Assembly: GCA_934277495.1 (NCBI GenBank)
Contig: CAKQUI010000041.1
Span: forward strand, 1 to 17,355
DNA from: an uncultured Clostridia bacterium
GTDB taxonomy: Bacteria; Bacillota; Clostridia; Peptostreptococcales; Anaerovoracaceae
DNA: 17,355 bases
Reading direction: 5' to 3'
Positions 7,195 through 14,174 of the stretch are shown here, piece after piece. Position 1 is the first letter of the stretch. Each line of letters opens with the position of its first letter. Below the pieces are notes generated by a model. That model had not been told where the DNA came from and made no database searches. It worked only from the letters and a program-made list of their open reading frames with translations. The translations under genes were made by a program, and so were the position numbers.

Positions 7195-8625
7195 CTACTC
7201 CGCAAAGTCAAATTTTATCACTGGCTTTCTTGCTGCTGTTACTTCATCCGGACGTCCTATCGACGCTTTCATCGGACTCTGGTGCAGCGATTCACCATCA
7301 GCTTTGGCTCTGTCGTAGATTTCTCTGAATGCAGCTACAGCTTCATCCAGCGTTTCTTTTGATTCTGTTTCTGTAGGTTCCACCATAAGCGCCTCATGTA
7401 CGATAAGAGGGAAGTACATCGTAGGCGGATGGATACCGTAATCGAGAAGTGTCTTGGCTACATCAAGTGCAGAAACACCTGTCTCTTTCATCAGTTTGCC
7501 AAGATCCATAACGAACTCATGCATGCATGTTTCATCGTAAGCCATGTCGTATATGTCTCTGAGCTGGTTCATCATATAGTTGGCATTGAGCACTGCATTG
7601 CATGATGCTTCTTTAATGCCTTCACGTCCCAGCATAACAACATAAGTCAGTGCCTTGACAACAACAGAGAAGTTTCCGTAGAAAGCCTTTACATCGCCTA
7701 CTGACGATTCAGGTTTTTCAAAATGAAGCTCATCATCTCCTGCGACTCTGAACCCCGGAAGGAACGGAATAAGGAAATCCTTGCATCCGCATGGACCGCT
7801 GCCCGGACCTCCGCCGCCGTGAGGCGTCGAGAATGTCTTGTGGAGGTTCAGATGCATAACGTCGAAGCCCATATCTCCAGGTCTTGCGATACCCATTACT
7901 GCGTTGAGGTTCGCACCGTCATAGTAGCAGAGACCGCCGGCCTTGTGGATGATATCAGTTATCTCAAGGATGTTCTTGTCGAACAGTCCGACAGTGTTAG
8001 GGTTAGTCAGCATCAGACCTGCAGTATCATCGCCTACAGCTTCACGAAGTGCGTCAAGATCAACACATCCGTCATCTGCTGAAGCCACATTTACTATAGT
8101 GAATCCACACATAGCTGCACTGGCAGGGTTTGTACCGTGAGCTGAGTCAGGTACGATTATCTTAGTACGTTTGCTGTCTCCTCGGCTTTCATGGTATGCC
8201 TTTATCAGCAGCAGGCCTGTGAATTCACCGTGAGCACCAGCTGCAGGCTGGAAAGTCATACCGTCCATACCTGTTATCTCACAGAAGCTCTTTTCTGCTT
8301 CTTTCAGAATTTCAAGACATCCCTGCACTGTTTTTTCAGGCTGGAGCGGGTGTACCCCTGCAAAGCCCGGAAGTGCTGCCATTTCTTCGTTGATTTTAGG
8401 GTTGTATTTCATTGTACATGAGCCCAGCGGATAGAATCCGTTGTTTACGCCATGTGTATGTTCTGCCAGTTCAGTATAATGACGGCTTATATCATTTTCT
8501 GAAAGTTCCGGGAGGTTGAGAACTGTCTCACGCTGGAAGCCTGTAAGCTCTACCTCAGGTACATCGCACTCAGGCAGTATCGAGCATTCGCGCTCAGGCA
8601 TGCTTCTTTCAAATACCAGTTTCAT
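7195..8625 (-). CDS. gcvPB: Glycine dehydrogenase (decarboxylating) subunit 2
   Basis: A 476-residue C-terminal half of the split P protein, which carries pyridoxal phosphate and decarboxylates glycine, passing the aminomethyl group to the lipoyl arm of GcvH. The cofactor lysine is Lys263 in LNLHKTFSTPHGGGGPGSGP, followed by the glycine-rich loop typical of the family. Other family blocks are FYPLGSCTMKYNPK (64-77) and VPDSAHGTNPASA near 158-170. Length agrees with the two-subunit form found in Gram-positive bacteria and archaea. The ATG overlaps the gcvPA stop by one base (TAATG), with AAGGAGGTG before it, so the two subunits are translationally coupled. Confidence 0.96.
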   Translation of the reverse strand: MKLVFERSMPERECSILPECDVPEVELTGFQRETVLNLPELSENDISRHYTELAEHTHGVNNGFYPLGSCTMKYNPKINEEMAALPGFAGVHPLQPEKTVQGCLEILKEAEKSFCEITGMDGMTFQPAAGAHGEFTGLLLIKAYHESRGDSKRTKIIVPDSAHGTNPASAAMCGFTIVNVASADDGCVDLDALREAVGDDTAGLMLTNPNTVGLFDKNILEITDIIHKAGGLCYYDGANLNAVMGIARPGDMGFDVMHLNLHKTFSTPHGGGGPGSGPCGCKDFLIPFLPGFRVAGDDELHFEKPESSVGDVKAFYGNFSVVVKALTYVVMLGREGIKEASCNAVLNANYMMNQLRDIYDMAYDETCMHEFVMDLGKLMKETGVSALDVAKTLLDYGIHPPTMYFPLIVHEALMVEPTETESKETLDEAVAAFREIYDRAKADGESLHQSPMKASIGRPDEVTAARKPVIKFDFAE

Positions 8626-9941
8626 TATTTACACACCTCCTTCAGCACTTTTACGAGCTCGTCTATATCAGCCTTAGTGTTCTTTTCTGTCGTGCACCAC
8701 AGTATTTCATCGCTGCTGAGAGCAAGACCTCCCAGGATGCCATGCTTTTCAAGAGCATCAAGGATCTCAGATGCATCTGCCGGTGTCTTTGTCACGAACT
8801 CATTGAAGAACGGTTTGTCGTACTTAGGTGCAAAACCTGCCGCTTCGAGCTCTTTCTGCAGATAGTGAGCCTTTGAAGTGCTCAGAGTTGCAGCTTTAGC
8901 AAGACCTGATCTTCCCATGACTGTCAGATATATACCTGCTGTCAGTGCACATAAAGCCTGGTTTGAACAGATGTTGCTGCTTGCTTTTTCTCTTCTTATG
9001 TGCTGCTCTCTCGCCTGCAGAGTGAGTACGAAAGCTCTGTTGCCTGCATCGTCCGCAGTCTCTCCGACGATACGTCCCGGAAGCTTTCTCATCATTTTTG
9101 AAGTGGCTGTCATGAAACCGAGGTAAGGACCTCCGTATGACAGTGGCATTCCCAAAGGCTGTCCTTCGCCTACTGCGATATCTGCACCGTATTCTGCAGG
9201 TGTCTTTATGATAGCCAGTGCAACAGGGTTGGAACCGATGATGTATTTTGCCTTTGTATCATGCACGATACCGCCAAGTTCACTGTAATCTTCAAGTATA
9301 CCGAAATAATTTGGCTGCTGTACATAGAAGCAGGCTGCATCATCAGTGAGCGCAGCTTTGAGAGCTTCTGTATCTGTAACGCCGTCTTTCTCCGGTACGA
9401 TCTCTACAGTCATGCCGTTACCGAAACAGTATGTCTTCACTACGCTGATGACCTGCGGATTAGTCGTTGCCGAAAGGAGCACCTTGTTATGTTTCTTGTC
9501 TCTGCACATTGCTGCGGCCTCTGCAGCTGCAGTTGCGCCGTCATAAACCGATGCATTCGAGGCATCCATTCCTGTGAGTTCGCACATCATAGTCTGATAT
9601 TCGAATATAGACTGCAGTATACCCTGGCTTATCTCTGCCTGATACGGTGTGTACGCAGTGACGAATTCTTCTTTTGATGCAATACGCTTTACTGCAGCCG
9701 GGATGTAGTGGTCGTATGCACCTGCTCCTCTGAATATGCTTTTGAAAACAGTATTCTTAGCTGCTGTCTCTTCGATCTTTCTTCCGGCTTCCATCTCTGA
9801 AAGTCCCTCCGGAAGATCCAGGCCGTCTTTTAACTTTACTTCTTCAGGTATGCCTGAAAAGAGATCATCGAAAGATTTTTTTCCGATGCTTTCCAGCATT
9901 TCCTGCTGTTCTTTTTCAGTAGATACTACGAATCTGCCCAT
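8625..9941 (-). CDS. gcvPA: Glycine dehydrogenase (decarboxylating) subunit 1
   Basis: A 438-residue N-terminal half of the split P protein. Family segments include FRGAGAYDHYIPAAV near 70-84, TAYTPYQAEISQGILQSIFE followed by YQTMMCELTGMDASNASVYDG, and the QAREQHIRREKASSNICSNQ block near 310-329. The cofactor lysine is on the partner subunit. It starts one base after the gcvH stop codon, with CGGAGG about 6 bases upstream, and overlaps gcvPB by one base. This spacing supports co-translation of H, P1 and P2. Length is normal for the family; no missing or disrupted regions were seen. Confidence 0.96.
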   Translation of the reverse strand: MGRFVVSTEKEQQEMLESIGKKSFDDLFSGIPEEVKLKDGLDLPEGLSEMEAGRKIEETAAKNTVFKSIFRGAGAYDHYIPAAVKRIASKEEFVTAYTPYQAEISQGILQSIFEYQTMMCELTGMDASNASVYDGATAAAEAAAMCRDKKHNKVLLSATTNPQVISVVKTYCFGNGMTVEIVPEKDGVTDTEALKAALTDDAACFYVQQPNYFGILEDYSELGGIVHDTKAKYIIGSNPVALAIIKTPAEYGADIAVGEGQPLGMPLSYGGPYLGFMTATSKMMRKLPGRIVGETADDAGNRAFVLTLQAREQHIRREKASSNICSNQALCALTAGIYLTVMGRSGLAKAATLSTSKAHYLQKELEAAGFAPKYDKPFFNEFVTKTPADASEILDALEKHGILGGLALSSDEILWCTTEKNTKADIDELVKVLKEVCK

Positions 9942-9942
9942 C

Positions 9943-10326
9943 CTAAGCCTCCGCTTCCTCTGCTATGAATTTCTCGTATGCGTCAGCGTCCATTGTTTCT
10001 TCTTTTTCTGATACATTTTCTACTTTTATGAGCCATGCATCATAAGGAGCCTCATTGATGAGCGCCGGATTGTCGATGAGTTCTTCGTTTACTGCTGCTA
10101 CTGTTCCTTCAACTGGCGAGAATATGTCTGATACAGCCTTTACAGACTCAACGTCAGCGAAAGCATCTCCGATCGAAACGTCATCGCCTTCTTCTGGCAG
10201 ATTAACGAAAACGATGTCGCCAAGTGCATCCTGTGCATAGTCTGAAATACCTACGACTACTACATCGCCTTCTTCTTTTATCCATTCGTGTGATTTAACG
10301 TACTTTAATTCTTTTGGATATTCCAT
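9943..10326 (-). CDS. gcvH: Glycine cleavage system H protein
   Basis: A 127-residue lipoyl-carrier protein that shuttles the aminomethyl group from the P to the T protein and electrons to the L protein. It has the typical start KYVKSHEWI, a GDIVFVNLPEEGD segment, and the lipoylation site Lys63 in ESVKAVSDIFSPVEG. The C-terminus shows the LINEAPYDAWLIKV block and a short acidic tail (EEAEA). AGGAGG lies 8 bases before the start. It follows gcvT by 63 bases and is almost contiguous with gcvPA. Being a full-length H protein inside a gcv operon, it is unlikely to be a lipoyl-relay GcvH-L homologue. Confidence 0.96.
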   Translation of the reverse strand: MEYPKELKYVKSHEWIKEEGDVVVVGISDYAQDALGDIVFVNLPEEGDDVSIGDAFADVESVKAVSDIFSPVEGTVAAVNEELIDNPALINEAPYDAWLIKVENVSEKEETMDADAYEKFIAEEAEA

Positions 10327-10389
10327 TTCTGTTTCCTCCTGATATTACCGGTTAAGGTTTGATCTATAAATTACTCGCAACAACTTGTG

Positions 10390-11472
10390 TTATCTTTTGT
10401 AGAACTGTGATTTTACGATTTCTGCTGTGATACGTCTTCCTCTTACTTCAACTTCAACAACAGATCCCAGTTCGCTGTACTTCTTGTCTATGATAGCCAT
10501 AGCTACCGGATATCCCAGATGCGGAGCGTGTGTTCCTGATGTAGTATATCCTATCTTTACATCGCCTGAATATACATCTGAGTTTTCACGGACGATACCT
10601 CTGCCTGTGACTTTGAGTCCTACACGTTTGATAGTTGGTGTTCCTTTGGCTTCCAGAGCTGCTTTTCCGATGAAATCATCTTTGTCCATTTTAACGAATA
10701 TACCAAGACCTGTTTCTCTCGGAGATATATCATCATTCATCTCATGTCCGTAGAGCGGCATTCCTGCTTCAAGTCTCAGCGTATCTCTTGCACCAAGACC
10801 GCATGGGATAAGACCGTCTGCAGCACCTTCCTTGAGAAGGAGATCCCATAATGCCGGTGCATCTGCTGATTTGCAGTAAAATTCGAAGCCGTCTTCACCA
10901 GTATATCCTGTTCTTGAAACGATACAGTCTATGCCGCCTACTTTGCCATCGAAAACAGCACTGTAGTATGCTTCCGGTATCGAATCCTTGTCTGCAATGC
11001 GTTCAAGGATAGCCTGGGCCTTAGGGCCCTGGAGTGCGATCTGTGCATATTCATCTGAATGATCTTCGATAACTGCATCTCCCAGTTCGTGTTCTTTCAT
11101 CCATTTGAAGTCCTTTTCCCTGTTTGCTGCATTGACAACAATAAGATATTCTTCATCGTTCTTCTTGTAAACGATCAGGTCGTCAACGACACCGCCTCTG
11201 TCATTACACATAGGGCTGTATCTTGCCTGTCCGTCATACATACCACTGAATTCATTTGTCAGAAGCATATTGACACATTTCAGAGCGTCTTTGCCTTTGC
11301 AGATTATCTCTCCCATATGGGAAACATCAAACAGACCGCAGGCTTCTCTTACTGCCTTGTGTTCTGCTATGACGCCTGCCTTGTACTGTACCGGAAGCAG
11401 ATATCCTGCGAAAGGTACTATCTTGCCTCCTGCTTCAACATGCTTTTCATACAATGGTGTCTTTCTTTCCAT
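10390..11472 (-). CDS. gcvT: Aminomethyltransferase (glycine cleavage T protein)
   Basis: A 360-residue tetrahydrofolate-dependent aminomethyltransferase that releases ammonia and forms 5,10-methylene-tetrahydrofolate from the H-bound intermediate. It starts MERKTPLYEKHVEAGGKIVP, contains the CGLFDVSHMGEI block near 45-56, a VVDDLIVYKK segment, SRTGYTGEDGFEFY near 190-203, and the GLGARDTLRLEAGMPLYGHE motif near 228-247. The start at 11472 was chosen because GTGAGGAGG precedes it by 5 bases and length fits the family. A longer reading frame from 11529 adds 19 non-conserved residues in the leader. It is the first gene behind the glycine riboswitch. Confidence 0.96.
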   Translation of the reverse strand: MERKTPLYEKHVEAGGKIVPFAGYLLPVQYKAGVIAEHKAVREACGLFDVSHMGEIICKGKDALKCVNMLLTNEFSGMYDGQARYSPMCNDRGGVVDDLIVYKKNDEEYLIVVNAANREKDFKWMKEHELGDAVIEDHSDEYAQIALQGPKAQAILERIADKDSIPEAYYSAVFDGKVGGIDCIVSRTGYTGEDGFEFYCKSADAPALWDLLLKEGAADGLIPCGLGARDTLRLEAGMPLYGHEMNDDISPRETGLGIFVKMDKDDFIGKAALEAKGTPTIKRVGLKVTGRGIVRENSDVYSGDVKIGYTTSGTHAPHLGYPVAMAIIDKKYSELGSVVEVEVRGRRITAEIVKSQFYKR

Positions 11473-11540
11473 ACTTTCCTCCTCACCTTTTCGCTGGCGG
11501 CGACCCTGTAATTCAAGTATCCATCCCAATCATCTCCTGC

Positions 11541-11577
11541 AAAAATCTGTTTTCGCTGAACATATATCAGAAACAGA
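11541..11577 (-). terminator. Second terminator-like hairpin between the riboswitch and gcvT
   Basis: On the minus strand TCTGTTT (11577-11571) pairs with AAACAGA (11552-11546); an inner CTG/CAG can add three pairs across a small bulge. A TTTTT tract follows. It lies about 50 bases after the riboswitch terminator and about 70 bases before the gcvT start. The arm AAAACAGA can also pair with TCTGTTTT in the first terminator, so the two hairpins may interact. It could be a back-up attenuator or chance structure in AT-rich leader RNA. Confidence 0.45.
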
Positions 11578-11626
11578 CTTTTTGATACGCCGGAAACACC
11601 TCCGGATGACATATTCCCTTTGTTAT

Positions 11627-11674
11627 AAAAAAACAGAATCCTGCGCACAATAATAAAATTGTCGTTGATTCTGT
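11627..11674 (-). terminator. Riboswitch-controlled intrinsic terminator upstream of gcvT
   Basis: On the minus strand ACAGAATC (11674-11667) pairs with GATTCTGT (11640-11633), with an inner ACAAT/ATTGT helix, followed by a run of seven T (11633-11627). The first arm is also the 3' strand of the second glycine aptamer's P1 helix: GUUUUG at 11775-11770 can pair with CAGAAU at 11673-11668. Glycine-stabilised P1 would therefore block this terminator, predicting an ON switch as known for the Bacillus gcvT leader. Confidence 0.82.
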
Positions 11675-11908
11675 CCCTTTACCTGATAGCTTCACTGCTC
11701 ACACTGGCAGCACAGTGAAGGCTACCGCAACAGTTTGCTTCTTCGGTGATGCAGTAAATGCATTCTCTCCAAAACTGTATCCGTTTACTATCCTTGTGCC
11801 TGAAAGCTTCGATATATCAATGACAAAATGATGTATGTTTCTTCTTCGGCCGGACACACATGATGTATTTTACTCGCAAGTCAAGCCTGTGGTCCATCTC
11901 TAGCAAAC
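11668..11908 (-). ncRNA. Tandem (two-aptamer) glycine riboswitch
   Basis: Both aptamers of the classical tandem glycine riboswitch can be read on the minus strand. Aptamer 1 (about 11908-11783) has a P1 helix GTTTGCTA/TAGTAAAC, the core segment CCGAAGAAG at 11849-11841, and CTTTCAGGCACAAGGA at 11806-11791. Aptamer 2 (about 11775-11668) has GGAGAG at 11770-11765, ACCGAAGAAGCAAA at 11747-11734, a CTTCACTG/CAGTGAAG stem, and CTATCAGGTAAAGGGA ending at 11674. Only a short linker separates them. The element lies directly upstream of the gcv operon and is followed by an intrinsic terminator, so it should sense glycine and allow expression when glycine is abundant. Confidence 0.93.
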
Positions 11909-12000
11909 TTCATCTACATTATTCTTTTGAGTCAATAATATTTTACTACAAAAAACAGGATATGTGTATATATTTTTAGTTTAAAACGATATTATGGGCG
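11909..12000. other. AT-rich spacer between the ech terminator and the glycine riboswitch
   Basis: No gene is seen here. This stretch must hold the promoter for the gcv transcript, because the ech terminator closes the upstream operon and the aptamer follows at once. A TTGACT hexamer lies at 11935-11930 (minus strand), but no good -10 hexamer sits 16-18 bases after it, so no promoter is assigned. The remaining 11473-11540, after the second hairpin, contains only the gcvT ribosome-binding region. Confidence 0.4.
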
Positions 12001-12037
12001 AAAAAATACAGCCGGACTTACGTTGTCCAGCTGTATT
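12001..12037 (-). terminator. Intrinsic terminator of the ech operon
   Basis: On the minus strand AATACAGCTGGAC pairs with GTCCGGCTGTATT: 13 bp with one G-U, a 7-base loop AACGTAA, then a TTTTTT tract. It begins 21 bases after the echF stop codon. This is a strong Rho-independent terminator and separates the ech operon from the glycine-regulated operon downstream. Confidence 0.93.
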
Positions 12038-12058
12038 TTGTATGATCTTAAGATATTT

Positions 12059-13063
12059 TTAGATTTCCAGTGCTTCTGCAGGGCACGCCTTTACACATAC
12101 TCCGCATCCTATGCACTTGTCCTTGTCAAGCTGCCAGTCTTCTACATCTGCTATGATAGCTTCTGCAGGACACGCATTCTCACATGCTCTGCAGTATACA
12201 CACTCGGCAGCATCGAGTTTCGGATATACAGGATCTGCAGGTTTCGCAGGTTTTGCCGTCTTCGTATCTGATGACGATCCTCCGAAAGAAAGACACTTCT
12301 TAGGGCACTTGCTGAGACATGCTCCACACTTGATACATGTATCTTCATCAACTTCCCAGATCTTTTCTTTTCTGTCGACTTTGAGTGCATCAACAGGACA
12401 TGTCTTTGCACAAAGTCCGCAGAATACACAAACATCCTTGTCGCATGCCAGTGGTTCGTCACCGCCGGAACCGCCGCGGTCACCGTCTGCCGGTGCATCT
12501 TCGACGTCTCCGAACAAAAGACACTTTTTAGGACACTTGTCGATACATGCTCCGCACTTGACGCACGCATCCGTATCGACTTCCCATGTCTTAGTTTTTC
12601 TGTCAACAGTGAGAGCGTCTGCAGGACACGTCTTTGCACAAAGTCCGCAGAATACACATTCTGACTTTTTGCATGCAAGATCTGCATCCGCTGAAGAATC
12701 ATCCTGGCTTCCACCGCCGCCTTTGACCTCGATATCGTATGTATCAACGACCTTCACTGAATCAGGTTCTGTATATTTCTGTTCCATCGCAAGACAGCTC
12801 TTAGGGCATTCGGCAACGCAGTAACCGCACTGGATACACTGCATCCTTTCGATTTCCCATTTTCCTGCTTTACGATCAACTTTTATAGCATTTGCCGGAC
12901 ATTTCTTGTCGCATATGCCACAGAGGATACAGCTGTCAGTATCGATGCCGATAGCACCTCTGGTTCTCTCCTGCCATTCTCTTTCAAATACAGGATACAT
13001 CAGTGTAGCAGGCTTGTTGAACAAACTTTTCATTACTGTTTTTGCAAATTTAAAAGCTCCCAT
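12059..13063 (-). CDS. echF: Ech-type hydrogenase ferredoxin subunit, expanded to eight [4Fe-4S] sites
   Basis: A 334-residue iron-sulfur protein at the echF position. Residues 1-100 look like an ordinary EchF: a basic N-terminal helix (KTVMKSLFNKPATLMYP) and one 2[4Fe-4S] module (CxxCxxCxxxCP at Cys45-55 and Cys76-86, then CPKSC). Three further modules follow at Cys136-177, Cys212-253 and Cys288-327, all with complete cysteine sets. That makes eight predicted cubane clusters, against two in the usual EchF of roughly 120-150 residues. Modules 2, 3 and 4 are spaced exactly 76 residues apart. Linkers are Gly/Ser/Asp-rich (KGGGGSQDDSSADAD) or Lys/Pro/Ala-rich. The start at 13063 has AGGTGG upstream and lies 8 bases after echE; a longer frame from 13141 would overlap echE. 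The subunit should relay electrons between ferredoxin and EchC; the extra modules may form an extended wire or docking arm. Confidence 0.9.
   Translation of the reverse strand: MGAFKFAKTVMKSLFNKPATLMYPVFEREWQERTRGAIGIDTDSCILCGICDKKCPANAIKVDRKAGKWEIERMQCIQCGYCVAECPKSCLAMEQKYTEPDSVKVVDTYDIEVKGGGGSQDDSSADADLACKKSECVFCGLCAKTCPADALTVDRKTKTWEVDTDACVKCGACIDKCPKKCLLFGDVEDAPADGDRGGSGGDEPLACDKDVCVFCGLCAKTCPVDALKVDRKEKIWEVDEDTCIKCGACLSKCPKKCLSFGGSSSDTKTAKPAKPADPVYPKLDAAECVYCRACENACPAEAIIADVEDWQLDKDKCIGCGVCVKACPAEALEI
12402..12658 (-). repeat. Internal direct repeat in echF (29 identical bases, 228-bp period)
   Basis: The 29 bases at 12630-12658 and 12402-12430 are identical and encode CVFCGLCAKT in modules 2 and 3. 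The offset is 228 bp, which is exactly the 76-residue module period. Over residues 135-185 and 211-261 the two modules share about 40 of 51 amino acids by eye. A run of ten codons without a synonymous change points to a recent duplication or ongoing gene conversion between the modules. Confidence 0.85.
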
Positions 13064-13071
13064 CTGCCCAC

Positions 13072-14154
13072 CTACCTTTCTGTACAGCTGATACAAGGGT
13101 CGATCGTGAGTATGAGGATAGGCACATCTGCCAGATCGCAACCCTGAAGAGTTTTAACTAATGCAGGTATATTCATGTTGGTCGGAGTCCTTACACGCAT
13201 TCTCTTCAGGAACTTTGAACCTGCTCCCTTTGCATAGTAGAATGCTTCGCCTCTCGGCTGCTCTATCCTTGTGATGAATTCTCCGTCAACATTGCCTTTG
13301 ACATTGACGCTTACAGGACCGTCAGGTATCTTGGCTACAGCCTGTGATATAAGGTCTATGGACTGGAATATCTCACCGATCCTGACTTTGCATCTTGCAT
13401 AACAGTCGCCTGCTTCTTCGATCACCGGCTCGAAATCGAGCTGGTCATATACTCCGTTACCGCTGGTAAGTCTCATATCCTGTACTACACCGGATCCTCT
13501 CGCAACAGGACCTACTGCACAGAGTTCTTCAGCGTCTTTCTTTGAAAGTACGCCCACTCCGCACATTCTGTTCTTGACTGAAGAATCCTCGATGAATACT
13601 TTTGTGATTTCCTGTATTTCTCCCTTGAGACCATTGAGTATATCAACTATCTCGCCAAGGGTTTCATTGTCTATATCCTTACGCATTCCGCCGACTTTAC
13701 AGATTGAGAATATTACTCTGCCACCTGTGGTCTTTTCAAGGATATCGAGAATAGTTTCTCTTATCCTCCAGCAGTGCATGAACAGACTTTCGAATCCGAA
13801 TCCGTCTGCCAGAAGTCCCAGCCAGAGCATATGGCTGTGAAGTCTTGAAAGTTCTTCAAGTATAGTTCTGAGATATTCAGCTCTTTCAGGTACTTTTACA
13901 TCCATAGCACCTTCAACAGCTGCACAGTATCCCCAGCCGTGTCCGAAGCTGCAGATTCCGCATATACGTTCGATGACATAAGCCATCTGATTATAATCCC
14001 TTGTTTCCACCAGCTTTTCAAGACCTCTGTGGATGAATCCGATAGAAGGTATTGCCTCTACGACTGTTTCATCTTCTACTACCAGGTCAAGATGCACCGG
14101 TTCCGGAAGTACCGGATGCTGTGGTCCGAAAGGAATGATTGTTCTTTTACCCAT
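13072..14154 (-). CDS. echE: Ech-type [NiFe] hydrogenase large subunit
   Basis: A 360-residue catalytic subunit of a group 4 membrane-bound hydrogenase, related to NuoD of complex I. The active-site nickel ligands are all present: Cys65 and Cys68 in RICGICSFGH, and Cys354 and Cys357 in the final DPCISCTER. This distinguishes it from NuoD, which lacks these cysteines. The protein ends three residues after the last cysteine, so there is no C-terminal peptide to remove. It begins GKRTIIPFGPQHPVLPEPVH, typical for the family. The start has GGAAGGTGAG upstream, 20 bases after echD. Together with EchC it should reduce protons with electrons from ferredoxin. Maturation (hyp) genes are not in the window. 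Confidence 0.94.
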   Translation of the reverse strand: MGKRTIIPFGPQHPVLPEPVHLDLVVEDETVVEAIPSIGFIHRGLEKLVETRDYNQMAYVIERICGICSFGHGWGYCAAVEGAMDVKVPERAEYLRTILEELSRLHSHMLWLGLLADGFGFESLFMHCWRIRETILDILEKTTGGRVIFSICKVGGMRKDIDNETLGEIVDILNGLKGEIQEITKVFIEDSSVKNRMCGVGVLSKKDAEELCAVGPVARGSGVVQDMRLTSGNGVYDQLDFEPVIEEAGDCYARCKVRIGEIFQSIDLISQAVAKIPDGPVSVNVKGNVDGEFITRIEQPRGEAFYYAKGAGSKFLKRMRVRTPTNMNIPALVKTLQGCDLADVPILILTIDPCISCTER

Positions 14155-14174
14155 AAAATTCTCACCTTCCTTTC

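Noticed and set aside
11418..11648. 76-codon frame on the minus strand spanning the riboswitch terminator and the start of gcvT
   Set aside because: It starts next to the terminator stem, overlaps gcvT in another frame, has no clear ribosome-binding site and no recognisable protein features. A leader peptide is not needed to explain the riboswitch.
11930..11935. TTGACT as the -35 box of a gcv promoter
   Set aside because: No acceptable -10 hexamer is found 16-18 bases downstream, and a start there would cut into the first aptamer. The promoter remains unassigned.
12111..12824. Long open frame on the plus strand opposite echF (237 codons)
   Set aside because: It is the antisense of the repetitive, cysteine-rich echF frame. 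The product is low-complexity Ser/His/Pro-rich, has no recognisable domain and no ribosome-binding site was seen.
13064..13141. Upstream ATG for echF adding 26 residues
   Set aside because: The extension lies inside the 3' end of echE. The ATG at 13063 has a good ribosome-binding site and gives a canonical EchF N-terminus.
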